Shown one piece after another: positions 24,389-33,815 of a stretch of DNA of 64,000 bases (positions within the stretch are counted from its first letter, which is position 1; each line of letters begins with the position of its first letter). Below the pieces are notes generated by a model, which was given only the letters and a program-made list of their open reading frames with translations, searched no databases and was not told where the DNA came from. A program made the translations under genes and the position numbers. Source of the DNA: Exiguobacterium sp. Leaf196 (GTDB lineage Bacteria; Bacillota; Bacilli; Exiguobacteriales; Exiguobacteriaceae); contig NZ_LMPV01000009.1 in the NCBI RefSeq assembly GCF_001423965.1, forward strand, positions 62,001-126,000, in the 5' to 3' direction.

Positions 24389-27289
24389 TTATTTTTTCGC
24401 TTTTTTCACTGTCACAGACGTTACAGGACTCACTTGTCCGCGTGTATTCTTAACGTAAACCGACAGTTTCGCTTTCGCTTTTTGCTTCGGAATTTTGACG
24501 GAATAGTTTCCTTTAGAAGAAACCGTTCCTTTTCCGATGACTTTTTTCTTCGCATCTTTTACGTAGACGCTCAATTTCTTTTCAGCTGTTCCGGTTACTT
24601 TCGTTTGACCGGCATAGACTGATTTCACTTTTGGTGCCTTTGGCGCTGGTAAGACTTTTACGATCGTCGGTTTACTTGTTCGTTTTGCAATATCCGTCAC
24701 CGTAACGATCAAGCTTGAACCACCAACTTGCTTTGGCAATTTCGCGCTGAACTTACCTTTTGCATCGACTTTCGCTGTTGCAATTTTCTTTTGTTTCGCA
24801 TCTTTAACTGTAATCGTACCGCCCGCAAGAGCTGTACCTGTCATTTTTGTCGCACCGGCAAGAATCGCATTCACTTTTGGTGCTTTTGGTGCTTTTCCAG
24901 GAAGGACTTCTGTCCGTTCCGATGTGACGTCTAATCCATTCGCATAGCGAACCGTCAGAACTGTTTTTTGGTTTTGACGCGGAATCTTGACGCTGTATTT
25001 TCCTGCTTGTGCTGTTGTTGCAGCTAACTTTTTATTCGTTGTTGTTTCTTTGCCATTCTTATCTTTTGTTACGACAGCTGCCCACACTTCAACTTTCGTC
25101 CCTGTCTTAACTGTTCCAGAAACAACTAGTTGGTTATCGTAGACATCATTGACGTTCCCGTTCAAGTTCAACTGGGAGATCGCACGTGGAATACTAACTT
25201 TCCCGTAGCCAGCGACTGGACTGACATAAGCTGGGAACTCAGGCTCGATTTTCTCACCATCTTCGTCCTCATCTTCAAATTCATACCAGTCATTCGGATT
25301 TTCAAACGCAAGCGGTTCTGCACTCTTACGCAAGATTTGTTCGATTTGCGCTGGTGTCAGTTTCGAATTTAGTGATTTCAAGATACCCGCTACTGCGGCA
25401 ACATGTGGCGAAGCCATACTTGTTCCATCCATGTACACCGTGTTACCGTCTGGAATCAAACTAGCCACTTTTGATCCTGGCGCTACGACATCAAGTCCAA
25501 CACCATAGTTTGAATAATCCGCGACCATTCCGAGAGGGTTCGTCGCTCCGACAGAAATCGCGTATTCCGAGTTCGCTGGGTAACCGACCATCATGTCGTA
25601 GTCATTTCCTGAAGCAGCTACGACCGCAACACCATGATCTGCTGCATATTTCATCATATAAGCCATCGTCCGGCTCTCACCGCCACCAAGACTCATATTG
25701 ATGACTTTTGCATCATGATCAACTGCATATTTAATCCCGAGTGCGATGGCGTCTGTTTCCCCTTCACCGTTCGCATTCAAGACTTTAACCGGCAGGATTT
25801 GTGCCGATTGATGGATTCCCTGGATACCATAATCGTTGTTCATCGTTGCTGCGATGACGCCTGCCACGTGTGTCCCGTGACCGTTGTCATCAATTGCATC
25901 CCCGTCACCGTTGACGGAAACGTAGTTCTTTTCGTTTGCGATATCAACTTTGCCTTGTAAGTCCTTCAAACGATAATCAACACCTGTATCGATGACTGCA
26001 ATCTTAACAGGAGCTAATTTTTTCGTTCCAAAACGTTGTTGGAATGCTTCAAAGCCGATCCCAACGTTATCAAATTGCTCAAAAGCAGTCTTTTTATTGA
26101 CGGCCCACTGGTAGTCGAAGTTGATATCGCTTGTCGCACGGTACGTCTGAACTTTCTCAACGTACTCAACGGCTGAAGAACGATTGAGTGATTGTTTTAA
26201 TGCTGCCGCTGATTGACCTTTAACAGTTGGATCTTCCGTCACGATGACGAAGTCTCCCGCATTGCCAAGGGATAAACGTTCTACATCATTTGCCTGAACG
26301 CCCGCAATCTTCATCGAACGGTTCATCTTACCTGGTTTTAGTTTGACGATGTAACGTGTTGCTTCTTTTGATTGGATACTCATACCCATTGACTGGAATG
26401 TTTCGCTTAACGAACTACCACTTAATTTCGAGATATCCATTTTATTTGCATATCCATCAATCTCTTCAGCGATCACAGTAGGTGACGCTTCACGTGATAA
26501 TTTGTAAAGACGATCGACAGCTTGTTGATCAGCTTTCGTCAACGTGTATGACGTTCCACGCACGAGTGCTTCCATCGCTGGTTTCAATGTTTTTAAATCT
26601 TCGTATGCTTGTTGACGCTTATCTTTGTTAAATAAAAGTGTTTTGACGACATAAGGCGATGCTTTGTAGTAAAGCGATGTCAAAGCGCGTCCAGCATCCG
26701 ATTGGCTCAATACTTGTTTTTGAATCGAGTGCATGAGCGCAAGCATCGGTTTTTCTTCTTTTGTTTGTTTGAGCGCTTCTTCTGCCATACAGCTGATATC
26801 ATTAATCGGTTCATACTCAACCGGCAATTTGACGTTGTTATACGTTAGTTTAGCGTGCGCTGCTTTTGTCGTCTTCCCTTCTTCGATGTTCGGGTAATAT
26901 TCTACTTTGACATAATACGGTCCATCCCATGCGTATGGAACAGCTAGTTTTGTCGGTGTTTTTTCATTTGGCTCTGCTTCTGTCCGGTAACGATCAAACG
27001 TATCGTCTTCTGCAGCCATCGCTTCGCTCGGATAAGCTGTTACTTGAACAGGTTGATCCGTATCGATTGATAACTCGAAGTGAGAGGCAGTTTTTTCTAC
27101 ACCCGCTTCATGATTGACGCGGTACCAATATGTATTTTTTTCTTCCGTTCCTGTTTCAAGCGTCGTCTCTTGACCTGCTTTCAAAAGCGTTGCTTTAGCA
27201 AGGGCAGTCTCCGCCTTTGCTGTCGTAGGTCCTACTCCAAGCGTCAAAATCAGACAGCTCAGCATGACCCAAATCATCAGTTTCTTCAC
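24389..27289 (-). CDS. Secreted subtilisin-like serine protease with C-terminal Ig-like repeats
   Basis: A 966-residue pre-pro-protease of family S8. GTG at 27289 is the start: AAGGAGG precedes it and a signal peptide follows (cleavage near AKA-ET, residue 26). Residues about 30-150 form a beta domain, 305-385 an inhibitor-I9-like propeptide, and 425-690 the catalytic domain with Asp434 (VIDTGVD), His471 (HGTHVAG) and Ser624 (GTSMASP). The C-terminus has three related bacterial Ig-like repeats of about 80 residues (each opening near KAPKV), rich in Lys, which may bind the cell wall. It lacks an LPxTG signal. Confidence 0.93.
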   Translation of the reverse strand: MKKLMIWVMLSCLILTLGVGPTTAKAETALAKATLLKAGQETTLETGTEEKNTYWYRVNHEAGVEKTASHFELSIDTDQPVQVTAYPSEAMAAEDDTFDRYRTEAEPNEKTPTKLAVPYAWDGPYYVKVEYYPNIEEGKTTKAAHAKLTYNNVKLPVEYEPINDISCMAEEALKQTKEEKPMLALMHSIQKQVLSQSDAGRALTSLYYKASPYVVKTLLFNKDKRQQAYEDLKTLKPAMEALVRGTSYTLTKADQQAVDRLYKLSREASPTVIAEEIDGYANKMDISKLSGSSLSETFQSMGMSIQSKEATRYIVKLKPGKMNRSMKIAGVQANDVERLSLGNAGDFVIVTEDPTVKGQSAAALKQSLNRSSAVEYVEKVQTYRATSDINFDYQWAVNKKTAFEQFDNVGIGFEAFQQRFGTKKLAPVKIAVIDTGVDYRLKDLQGKVDIANEKNYVSVNGDGDAIDDNGHGTHVAGVIAATMNNDYGIQGIHQSAQILPVKVLNANGEGETDAIALGIKYAVDHDAKVINMSLGGGESRTMAYMMKYAADHGVAVVAASGNDYDMMVGYPANSEYAISVGATNPLGMVADYSNYGVGLDVVAPGSKVASLIPDGNTVYMDGTSMASPHVAAVAGILKSLNSKLTPAQIEQILRKSAEPLAFENPNDWYEFEDEDEDGEKIEPEFPAYVSPVAGYGKVSIPRAISQLNLNGNVNDVYDNQLVVSGTVKTGTKVEVWAAVVTKDKNGKETTTNKKLAATTAQAGKYSVKIPRQNQKTVLTVRYANGLDVTSERTEVLPGKAPKAPKVNAILAGATKMTGTALAGGTITVKDAKQKKIATAKVDAKGKFSAKLPKQVGGSSLIVTVTDIAKRTSKPTIVKVLPAPKAPKVKSVYAGQTKVTGTAEKKLSVYVKDAKKKVIGKGTVSSKGNYSVKIPKQKAKAKLSVYVKNTRGQVSPVTSVTVKKAKK

Positions 27290-27391
27290 AGATGTTCCTC
27301 CTTCAAAATGGACGTACTTTACCTTGATTATAAACAGGATATGGATAAAATGGATATTTATTTTATGGATGTATCTTACAATTTTGAAAGG

Positions 27392-27427
27392 AAAGGCACT
27401 CAATGCTCACACGCATTGAATGCCTTT
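27392..27427 (-). terminator. Terminator of the MsrAB gene
   Basis: Arms GGCACTCAATG and CATTGAATGCC (one wobble) with flanking AAA/TTTT. Confidence 0.85.
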
Positions 27428-27433
27428 TAATGA

Positions 27434-28534
27434 TTATTTAAAATCTGCTACATATTCGCTGTATCCTTCTTGTTTCAATTCCTCTTTCGGAATGAAACGT
27501 AAAGCAGCCGAGTTCATACAATACCGAAGTCCGATCGGTTTCGGACCATCCGAGAAGACGTGTCCGAGATGTGCATTCCCATGTCGGCTCCGGACTTCCA
27601 TCCGTTTCATCCCGATCAAGAAGTCACTTTTCTCAATGATATTCCCCGGCTCAAGTGGTTTCGTAAAACTTGGCCATCCTGTCTTCGAGTCATATTTATC
27701 GTTTGATGAAAACAGTGGTTCACCAGAAATCAGATCGACGTAGATCCCGTCTGCCTTTAAGTCATGATACGGATTATCAAATGCCGGCTCTGTCCCATCT
27801 TCTTGTGTCACCTTGTACTGGATTGCGGTTAGTTTCTTTTTAATTTCCGCGTCTGATAATTTTGGATACGTTGGAAGGTTAAGTTTTGGTTGATCGTTCC
27901 AGTAGCGATTGATAAAGTCATCGCGTCCAGAAGCTGCCCGATAAAACTTATATTTTTTCTCATTCGTTAAATAATAATCCTGATGGTATGCCTCCGCTTC
28001 GTAAAAAGGACCTGCTGCAATCAATGGTGTGACGATTTTATCATCAAAAACCTGTTGTTTCTCTACATCCTGTTTCGATTGCGTTGCAATTTCTTTTTGT
28101 TTTTCATTCGTGTAGAAAATCGCTGTCGTGTACGATTCCCCTTGGTCAACGAACTGACCGTTTGCATCTGTCGGGTCAATCTGACGCCAGTAGACATCGA
28201 GTAATTGTTTATATGAGATGACGTTTGGATCAAACGTGATTAACACCGCTTCCCGATGCCCTGTCGTCTCCGCCGATACTTGATTGTATGTCGGATTTTT
28301 AACATCACCGCCCGTGTAACCGGAAATGACCGATTTAACTCCTTTTAACTCCTCAAACGGTGGCTCCATACACCAGAAGCATCCTCCAGCTAAGATTGCC
28401 GTCTCTTCCGGTTGATAACTCAATTTCTTACTACCACTTGATTTTGCCTGCTGTTGCTGGAACACGAAGTATCCCCCGATCATGACGACGATGAGACCAA
28501 TGACGGATAAAACTGTCCACATTCGTTTCTTCAT
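27434..28534 (-). CDS. msrAB: Membrane-anchored MsrA-MsrB fusion, methionine sulfoxide reductase
   Basis: Repairs oxidised methionine of both stereoforms in exported or surface proteins. Residues 7-26 are an uncleaved signal-anchor; MsrA follows with the active GGCFWC motif (Cys52), and MsrB occupies the C-terminal 140 residues with active Cys339 in [11 protein letters not shown]. The MsrB part lacks the two CxxC zinc pairs found in many homologues. Fused MsrAB proteins are common in streptococci and some bacilli. The start has AAGGAGG nine bases upstream. Extracytoplasmic location is inferred from the N-terminal anchor. Confidence 0.94.
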   Translation of the reverse strand: MKKRMWTVLSVIGLIVVMIGGYFVFQQQQAKSSGSKKLSYQPEETAILAGGCFWCMEPPFEELKGVKSVISGYTGGDVKNPTYNQVSAETTGHREAVLITFDPNVISYKQLLDVYWRQIDPTDANGQFVDQGESYTTAIFYTNEKQKEIATQSKQDVEKQQVFDDKIVTPLIAAGPFYEAEAYHQDYYLTNEKKYKFYRAASGRDDFINRYWNDQPKLNLPTYPKLSDAEIKKKLTAIQYKVTQEDGTEPAFDNPYHDLKADGIYVDLISGEPLFSSNDKYDSKTGWPSFTKPLEPGNIIEKSDFLIGMKRMEVRSRHGNAHLGHVFSDGPKPIGLRYCMNSAALRFIPKEELKQEGYSEYVADFK

Positions 28535-28695
28535 CTCCCTTCGCCTCCTTTATTTAGCTTACGTCGCGTGACGTTTATTGGATGTTATTTTATTTAACTG
28601 TAACGCGCTGATGCTGGCTTGTCGTAGCATGTGCTTAAATGAAGCACATTCATTTATCTCTTCCTATGATCCTACTAAGATATATGTTTTTAATA

Positions 28696-28726
28696 AAAAG
28701 CAGCTGACACATCGTCAGCTGCTTTT
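28696..28726 (-). terminator. Terminator of the YihY-like gene
   Basis: Perfect 13-base arms AAAAGCAGCTGAC and GTCAGCTGCTTTT around a five-base loop. Confidence 0.9.
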
Positions 28727-28741
28727 GTGTGTTCAAAATGA

Positions 28742-29599
28742 TTAACGCACGCTTTCTTCTTTGATTTTTTGCGGCTTCATGATTTTTGCTTCTTTTTTCT
28801 GACGCATGCGTTCCGCATTCATCAGTCCCCCTAACATCAAAACAACAGCCGATAAATAGAACCATGTCATCAAGACGATGATTCCGGCAAGCTGACCGTA
28901 AAGACGGTCGTAACTCCCAAATTCAGCGTAGTAAGAGAAGAATTCCGAAACGACTTGCCAAGCAATCGTCGCGAAAATTGCCCCGGGAAGTACCTGACGA
29001 ACCGTCAAATGGACACTCGGTAAGATCCGATATAATAAAATGAAAAAGACAAGTAAGAACAATGTCCCGAGTCCCCAGCGGAATAAGAACCAAATCCATG
29101 AGTAGTTCGTTACGAAATCAGCAACGATTGAAAAATGATTGATGAAACGTCGTGTTAGTTTCTCTGAAATCGGAACAATCAATGAAATCGGTAAGATGAT
29201 CATCATCCCGATTGTAAAGGCGAAGTCTTGCAACAGCCCGCGCCAAAACGGTGCTTTCCGTGTCACTTCGAGCGCATCATTTAGCGAGCGGACAAGTGAC
29301 TGGACCGACATCGAAGCAAGCCAAAAAGCGGCGATGAAACTGATCGAGGCAAGCTTAAAGCCGCCTTGATCAAAGATTCCGACGACGTTCCGCTGAATCA
29401 AGTCGTACGTTTCTGCTGGAGCAAATGGTCGAATCAAATCCAGCACGTTTTCCGACGTAAACGGTAAGAACGAGACGATCCCAACCACAAATAATAAGAA
29501 TGGGAATAAGGACAACATCAGATAATAGGCGAGCTGAGCCGATTTATCAAAAAAGGCTTCACCAAAAAAACGGGCAAATACAGGTTTGATTAAAGACAT
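28742..29599 (-). CDS. YihY/BrkB-family membrane protein
   Basis: A 285-residue integral membrane protein with six hydrophobic segments. The family N-terminus (SAQLAYYLMLSLFPFLLF), the internal FWLASMSVQSLVRSLNDA stretch and the end pattern YGQLAGIIVLMTWFYLSAVVLMLG are clear. It was once called ribonuclease BN by mistake. The family function is unsettled, possibly in envelope lipid handling. The C-terminal tail is short and basic. Ribosome site GTGAGGA. Confidence 0.9.
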   Translation of the reverse strand: MSLIKPVFARFFGEAFFDKSAQLAYYLMLSLFPFLLFVVGIVSFLPFTSENVLDLIRPFAPAETYDLIQRNVVGIFDQGGFKLASISFIAAFWLASMSVQSLVRSLNDALEVTRKAPFWRGLLQDFAFTIGMMIILPISLIVPISEKLTRRFINHFSIVADFVTNYSWIWFLFRWGLGTLFLLVFFILLYRILPSVHLTVRQVLPGAIFATIAWQVVSEFFSYYAEFGSYDRLYGQLAGIIVLMTWFYLSAVVLMLGGLMNAERMRQKKEAKIMKPQKIKEESVR

Positions 29600-29786
29600 A
29601 CAAATTTCCTCACTTTCAACTCATTCTCTACACTATCCCCCATTTCATAACTTCTTTAAACTTTTGGGAGTCTTTTGAACTTATAACAACCTTATACATC
29701 ATTCAAGTTTGGCGCTTCGTTTCTTCGCGGGGTACACTAGGAACAGAGATTGTATCGTGCTTGTTTTTCAGAAAGGATTTCGATTC

Positions 29787-30881
29787 GTGGACCCATTCAT
29801 TCAATCCGAAGCAGAACGCTTCTTTACTTCTTATATAGAGCAATACCCCGAAATGTCCGGACGTCAGCAAGAAGTCATCCGTTCGATTCAAACGACAGGA
29901 ACATATGAACAGACGGCTTCCGAGCTCGCGTTCGGTGCTAAGCTCGCTTGGCGCAACAGTAACCGATGTGTGGGACGCCTCTTTTGGGAGCAACTTCATG
30001 TCTTTGACGCGCGGGATGCGTTGACCGTCGAAGCGGTCCGCGACGCGTTATTTGAGCATATCCAGTTCGCGACGAATGAAGGGCGAATTCGCTCGACGAT
30101 CACGATTTTTCATCCGACACGTGTGCGGCTGCATAATCACCAACTGATTCGCTACGCTGGTTATGAGACTGCAACAGGAATCATCGGCGATCCGGCTTCT
30201 GTCCAACTGACACGACAATGTGAAGCACTTGGCTGGACAGGGGCAAAAACACCGTTTGACATCCTTCCTCTCTTGATTGAACTCGATGGACAACGTAGTC
30301 TGCATCCGATTCCAGACGAGCTCGTGCTCGAAGTCAGCATCACACATCCTGACTATGACCTGTTTGATGGTCGCGAAGTCCGCTGGTATGCCGTACCGAT
30401 GATTGCTGATATGCAGCTTGAGATTGGCGGTATTGTTTATCCGTGTGCCCCGTTCAACGGTTGGTATATGGGAACAGAAATCGGCGCTCGTAACCTCGCC
30501 GATACGGATCGTTACGATCTGTTGCCGCTCGTCGCGACGCAACTCGGTCTAAACACATCGCGTGAACGTTCACTCTGGAAAGACCGAGCGCTCGTCGAAC
30601 TGAACGTCGCCGTACTCGAATCTTTTGAACGCGCTGGTGTTACGATCGTCGATCACCATACCGCTGCGAAACAGTTCGCTCGTTTCGAAAAAAATGAAGC
30701 GGCATGCGGTCGTGATGTCACCGGAGAATGGTCCTGGCTCGTACCACCGATGAGTGGTGCAACGACGCATATGTTCCATAAAGATTACGACCCAGAAATC
30801 AAACGACCAAACTTCTTTCCAAAACCAACACAGACAGCGCCTGTGACAGGTTGTCCGTTTCACCAAGGAGTATTGAAATGA
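29787..30881 (+). CDS. nos: Bacterial nitric-oxide synthase oxygenase
   Basis: Oxidises arginine to citrulline and NO with heme and tetrahydrofolate or biopterin, using cell reductases because no reductase domain is attached. The GTG at 29787 (AAAGGA nine bases before) gives 364 residues, the size of the B. subtilis enzyme. The heme Cys61 lies in WRNSNRCVGRLFW and the arginine-binding Glu in GWYMGTEIGARNLAD. In bacilli NO helps against oxidative stress and antibiotics. The stop overlaps the NUDIX start by four bases (ATGA). Confidence 0.96.
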   Translation: MDPFIQSEAERFFTSYIEQYPEMSGRQQEVIRSIQTTGTYEQTASELAFGAKLAWRNSNRCVGRLFWEQLHVFDARDALTVEAVRDALFEHIQFATNEGRIRSTITIFHPTRVRLHNHQLIRYAGYETATGIIGDPASVQLTRQCEALGWTGAKTPFDILPLLIELDGQRSLHPIPDELVLEVSITHPDYDLFDGREVRWYAVPMIADMQLEIGGIVYPCAPFNGWYMGTEIGARNLADTDRYDLLPLVATQLGLNTSRERSLWKDRALVELNVAVLESFERAGVTIVDHHTAAKQFARFEKNEAACGRDVTGEWSWLVPPMSGATTHMFHKDYDPEIKRPNFFPKPTQTAPVTGCPFHQGVLK

Positions 30882-31324
30882 ATTATGTCGAACAGTTACG
30901 TCGAAAAATCGGTCACGATCCGGTCATTCTCGTCGGTTCCGTTGTCCTCGTCGTGCAACATGAACACATTCTGCTGGAACAACGGAACGAAGCACAAGCT
31001 CGCTTCGGTTTGCCTGGTGGATTAATGGAATGGGCGGAATCACCGGAAGAGACCGCTCGTCGGGAACTCCTCGAAGAGACTGGACTGGAAGTCGAACGAT
31101 TGACGTTACTCGATGTCTACTCCGGTCCGCAATACGTGACGACCTTAGCGAACGGAGACGTCTTTCAAAGCGTCACTCTCGCCTATATCGGTGAACATCC
31201 GATCGGAACGTTAAAGCAAAGTGACGAAAGCATCAAACTTCAGTTCGTTTCGCTAGACGACTTACCCGATCACTTGGTCGGTTCTCACGCTCGAATGATT
31301 GAAGACTACAAAAAACGCCGCTGA
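30878..31324 (+). CDS. NUDIX hydrolase
   Basis: A 148-residue pyrophosphohydrolase. The Nudix box is intact (GG at residues 47-48, REL-LEETG at 62-69). It starts with the ATG overlapping the stop of nos; AAGGAG seven bases before lies within nos, so translation is coupled. The substrate is unknown; Nudix enzymes of this short type cleave oxidised nucleotides, ADP-ribose or cofactor derivatives. The link with NO formation could be a repair function (inference). Confidence 0.92.
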   Translation: MNYVEQLRRKIGHDPVILVGSVVLVVQHEHILLEQRNEAQARFGLPGGLMEWAESPEETARRELLEETGLEVERLTLLDVYSGPQYVTTLANGDVFQSVTLAYIGEHPIGTLKQSDESIKLQFVSLDDLPDHLVGSHARMIEDYKKRR

Positions 31325-31341
31325 AGGATAGCGGCGTTTTT
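31311..31341. terminator. Bidirectional terminator at the NUDIX/GNAT convergence
   Basis: Perfect 12-base arms AAAAACGCCGCT and AGCGGCGTTTTT with a seven-base loop. The TGA stop of the NUDIX gene begins within the left arm. Confidence 0.9.
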
Positions 31342-31342
31342 C

Positions 31343-32122
31343 TTATAGTGACTGACGCATGATGTATTGCTGCAAATCCCGTTGTATCCATCCTTCAGAA
31401 CGTAATGCTTCCCACACTTGTACATCTGTCGATTGATAATGATAGGTCGTTCCCGGTAAATGGCGGACGACTTCTGTCGCATGCCTTGCTTTATGTTCTG
31501 TTGGACCGACGATCGACAATAAAGTAGCCTCCGCTACAGCGACGACACTTTCCTCGAGTTGATAATAATTCGCCTGCAAATATTGCATGACATGAGGATC
31601 TTGTTGCCAGATGTATTCTCCTTGTCCACGATACTGTTTTAAGAACTCTGTTTCTTCGATCGCTGGCAAAGCGGATTTTTGATGTTCATCGGTTAAATGA
31701 AAATATCCAATTTCTCCAACAATCTTGTAGTGAAGCGATTGATACAATCGAATCGCCGGATCGTTCCCTTGAATGACTTCAAGCATCAGTTCATCCATTC
31801 CGATTTCCTTAGCGTGGCTCAGTTGCGCTTGGTACAAGGCTTTTGCAATGCCAAGTCGTCGATACTGCGGTGAAATGCCCAGCCCTCCACATCGCATGAT
31901 GCGTTGACCATCGATTTCCTTCCAACCGTTCAGCCAAAGACCAACCGGTTTTTCTCCATGATAGGCAATAAACGAATGTTCCAACTGGTTTCCGTCTCGC
32001 TCGAGAATTCGCTTCTGAAACTCTGCTTCTGATAAGTGCAGCGGAATCAGATAATCTTGAAATCCATCCTGCATCGTTTGATATGCTGTTTTTAAGTCAG
32101 GCGCGCGTTGAATATGAATCAT
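31343..32122 (-). CDS. GNAT-family N-acetyltransferase
   Basis: A 259-residue acetyl-CoA-dependent acetyltransferase. The start at 32122 follows AAGGAGG. The acetyl-CoA site is seen in LGISPQYRRLGIAKALYQ (near residue 100), then LEVIQGNDPAIRLYQSLHYKIVG typical of GNAT motif B. A C-terminal 100 residues form a partial second GNAT-like fold. The acceptor substrate is unknown. Confidence 0.9.
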   Translation of the reverse strand: MIHIQRAPDLKTAYQTMQDGFQDYLIPLHLSEAEFQKRILERDGNQLEHSFIAYHGEKPVGLWLNGWKEIDGQRIMRCGGLGISPQYRRLGIAKALYQAQLSHAKEIGMDELMLEVIQGNDPAIRLYQSLHYKIVGEIGYFHLTDEHQKSALPAIEETEFLKQYRGQGEYIWQQDPHVMQYLQANYYQLEESVVAVAEATLLSIVGPTEHKARHATEVVRHLPGTTYHYQSTDVQVWEALRSEGWIQRDLQQYIMRQSL

Positions 32123-32181
32123 CGAAAAACCTCCTTTTCCACTGAGCAGTTTCGCTATCTTTCTTGCGATTTCCTGCACAC

Positions 32182-32206
32182 AAAAACACCCTTGTCGCCA
32201 AGGGTG
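32182..32206 (-). terminator. Terminator of the amino acid permease gene
   Basis: CACCCTTG and CAAGGGTG arms followed on the minus strand by TTTTTG. Confidence 0.85.
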
Positions 32207-32212
32207 CCCTAC

Positions 32213-33598
32213 TTATTGAATTTTAGAACGGCTACGTCCGTAACCAAAGTAAACAAGCAGTCCGATTGCTGTCCAAACGAAGAAGGCAATCCATGTGAAT
32301 TTCTGTAAGTTGACCATCAACATGATACAAGCGAGAACTGATAGAATCGGTAAGACTGGTACGAACGGAACTTTAAAGGCACGCTTCAAATCAGGACGCG
32401 TCCGGCGCAGAATGATGACTGCGATTGAGATGAGCGCGAATGCTGCTAGTGTTCCGATGTTGATCAATTCAGCAAGTGTACCGAGTGGCACGAATCCAGC
32501 AATCAAACCAGCGATTGTTCCGAGAATCCATGTCGCTTTGACCGGTGTGTGTGATTTTTCATTAACATCCGAGAAGACTTTCGGTAAAAGTCCGTCACGG
32601 CTCATCGCGAACAAGAGACGAATAAGACCAAATGTCATAACAAGGATGACCGTCGTCATACCAACGATGGCACCCAAGTCAACAAATCCAGCAACCCAGT
32701 CTTGACCTGCGACTTTTAACGCAAGCGATACGGGACTATCGACACCCTCGAACTGTTTGAATGGAACGATTCCGACCATGATAGCCGAAACGACGACGTA
32801 TAGAACGGTAACGATCGCAAGCGATCCCAAGATTCCGATTGGTAAGTTACGTCCTGGGTTTTTGACTTCTTCTGCCGCTGATGTGACCGCATCGAACCCA
32901 AGGTACGCAAAGAAGGCAATCGCCGAAGCTTGTAAGATCCCACTCATACCAAACGGAGCAAATGGTTTATAGTTGCCTGGTTCGACATACCAAATCCCGA
33001 CGACGATGAAAAGAACAACGACGGCAACTTTGACGAGTACCATGACATTGTTGACGCGTTTTGTTTCTTTAATGCCAAGCGAAAGCAAGAGCGTGATGAC
33101 CATTAAAATCAAGAATGCCGGTAAGTTAAAGAATGTCTCGCTTCCCGGTACAGCTCCTGGTGCAGCTGTTAAAGCCGTCGGTAAATGGACGCCGAAACCT
33201 GCTAAGAGCGACTGGAAATATCCTGACCAGCCAGTTGCAACGGCACTTGAAGCGAGTCCATATTCTAAGATCAAACACCACCCGATGATCCAGGCGACAA
33301 GTTCCCCGATCGTTGCGTATGTATACGTATATACACTACCTGAAACAGGAATCATCGACGAGAATTCAGCATAACAAAGGGCTGCGAGTGCACAGACGAC
33401 TGCAGAAATAATGAATGAGATCGGTAAAGCTGGTCCAGCATAAAGAGCACCCGTTCCTGTTAGAACGAAAATTCCGGTTCCAATGATGGCACCGATTCCA
33501 AGTAAAATAAGGTCAAACCCTGATAAATGACGTGCCAGTTTGGAATGTTGTTTCATATCCATCATTACACTGACATCTTTCTTGCGAAGCAAACTCAT
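32213..33598 (-). CDS. Amino acid permease, APC superfamily
   Basis: A 461-residue, twelve-TM transporter. TM1 has the substrate-binding break GIGAIIGTGIFVLTG, and TM6 the FFAYLGFDAVTSAAEEVKNP motif of cationic amino acid transporters (YfnA/CAT-like). It is monocistronic: a 217-base gap upstream holds an unexplained hairpin (33711-33742), and a terminator follows. The substrate (basic or branched amino acids) cannot be fixed from sequence. The start ATG has GGAGGATG upstream. Confidence 0.92.
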   Translation of the reverse strand: MSLLRKKDVSVMMDMKQHSKLARHLSGFDLILLGIGAIIGTGIFVLTGTGALYAGPALPISFIISAVVCALAALCYAEFSSMIPVSGSVYTYTYATIGELVAWIIGWCLILEYGLASSAVATGWSGYFQSLLAGFGVHLPTALTAAPGAVPGSETFFNLPAFLILMVITLLLSLGIKETKRVNNVMVLVKVAVVVLFIVVGIWYVEPGNYKPFAPFGMSGILQASAIAFFAYLGFDAVTSAAEEVKNPGRNLPIGILGSLAIVTVLYVVVSAIMVGIVPFKQFEGVDSPVSLALKVAGQDWVAGFVDLGAIVGMTTVILVMTFGLIRLLFAMSRDGLLPKVFSDVNEKSHTPVKATWILGTIAGLIAGFVPLGTLAELINIGTLAAFALISIAVIILRRTRPDLKRAFKVPFVPVLPILSVLACIMLMVNLQKFTWIAFFVWTAIGLLVYFGYGRSRSKIQ

Positions 33599-33710
33599 GT
33601 TTCATCCTCCGAACTTTTCTCTTTTTTCTGAATATTCAAATCATTGAGGTAATTGACTTTCTAATCATAACAAACGATGTCAGGTTCGATAAGTCTTTTT
33701 TTCTGTATTT

Positions 33711-33742
33711 TTTCACAAAGTGGTCAAACCACTTTTGTGAAA
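33711..33742. repeat. Hairpin upstream of the amino acid permease gene
   Basis: TTTCACAAAGTGGT and ACCACTTTTGTGAAA form a stem with one bulged base and a three-base loop, about 115 bases before the permease start. On the minus strand it is preceded by ATTTT and followed by an A-run, so it does not look like a terminator. It may be an operator or a leader-RNA element. Confidence 0.5.
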
Positions 33743-33774
33743 ATACGACAACGCTTTGATGCATCAACGCAAAA

Positions 33775-33808
33775 ACGCCCTTTCCCCTAAAGTTAGAGGA
33801 AAGGGCGT
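33775..33808 (-). terminator. Terminator of the mechanosensitive-channel-like gene
   Basis: Arms ACGCCCTTTCC and GGAAAGGGCGT around a 12-base loop, then TTTTTG on the minus strand. Confidence 0.87.
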
Positions 33809-33815
33809 ACTCTCA

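Noticed and set aside
33711-33742. Hairpin as a terminator
   Set aside because: On the minus strand it is followed by an A-run, and on the plus strand no gene ends here.
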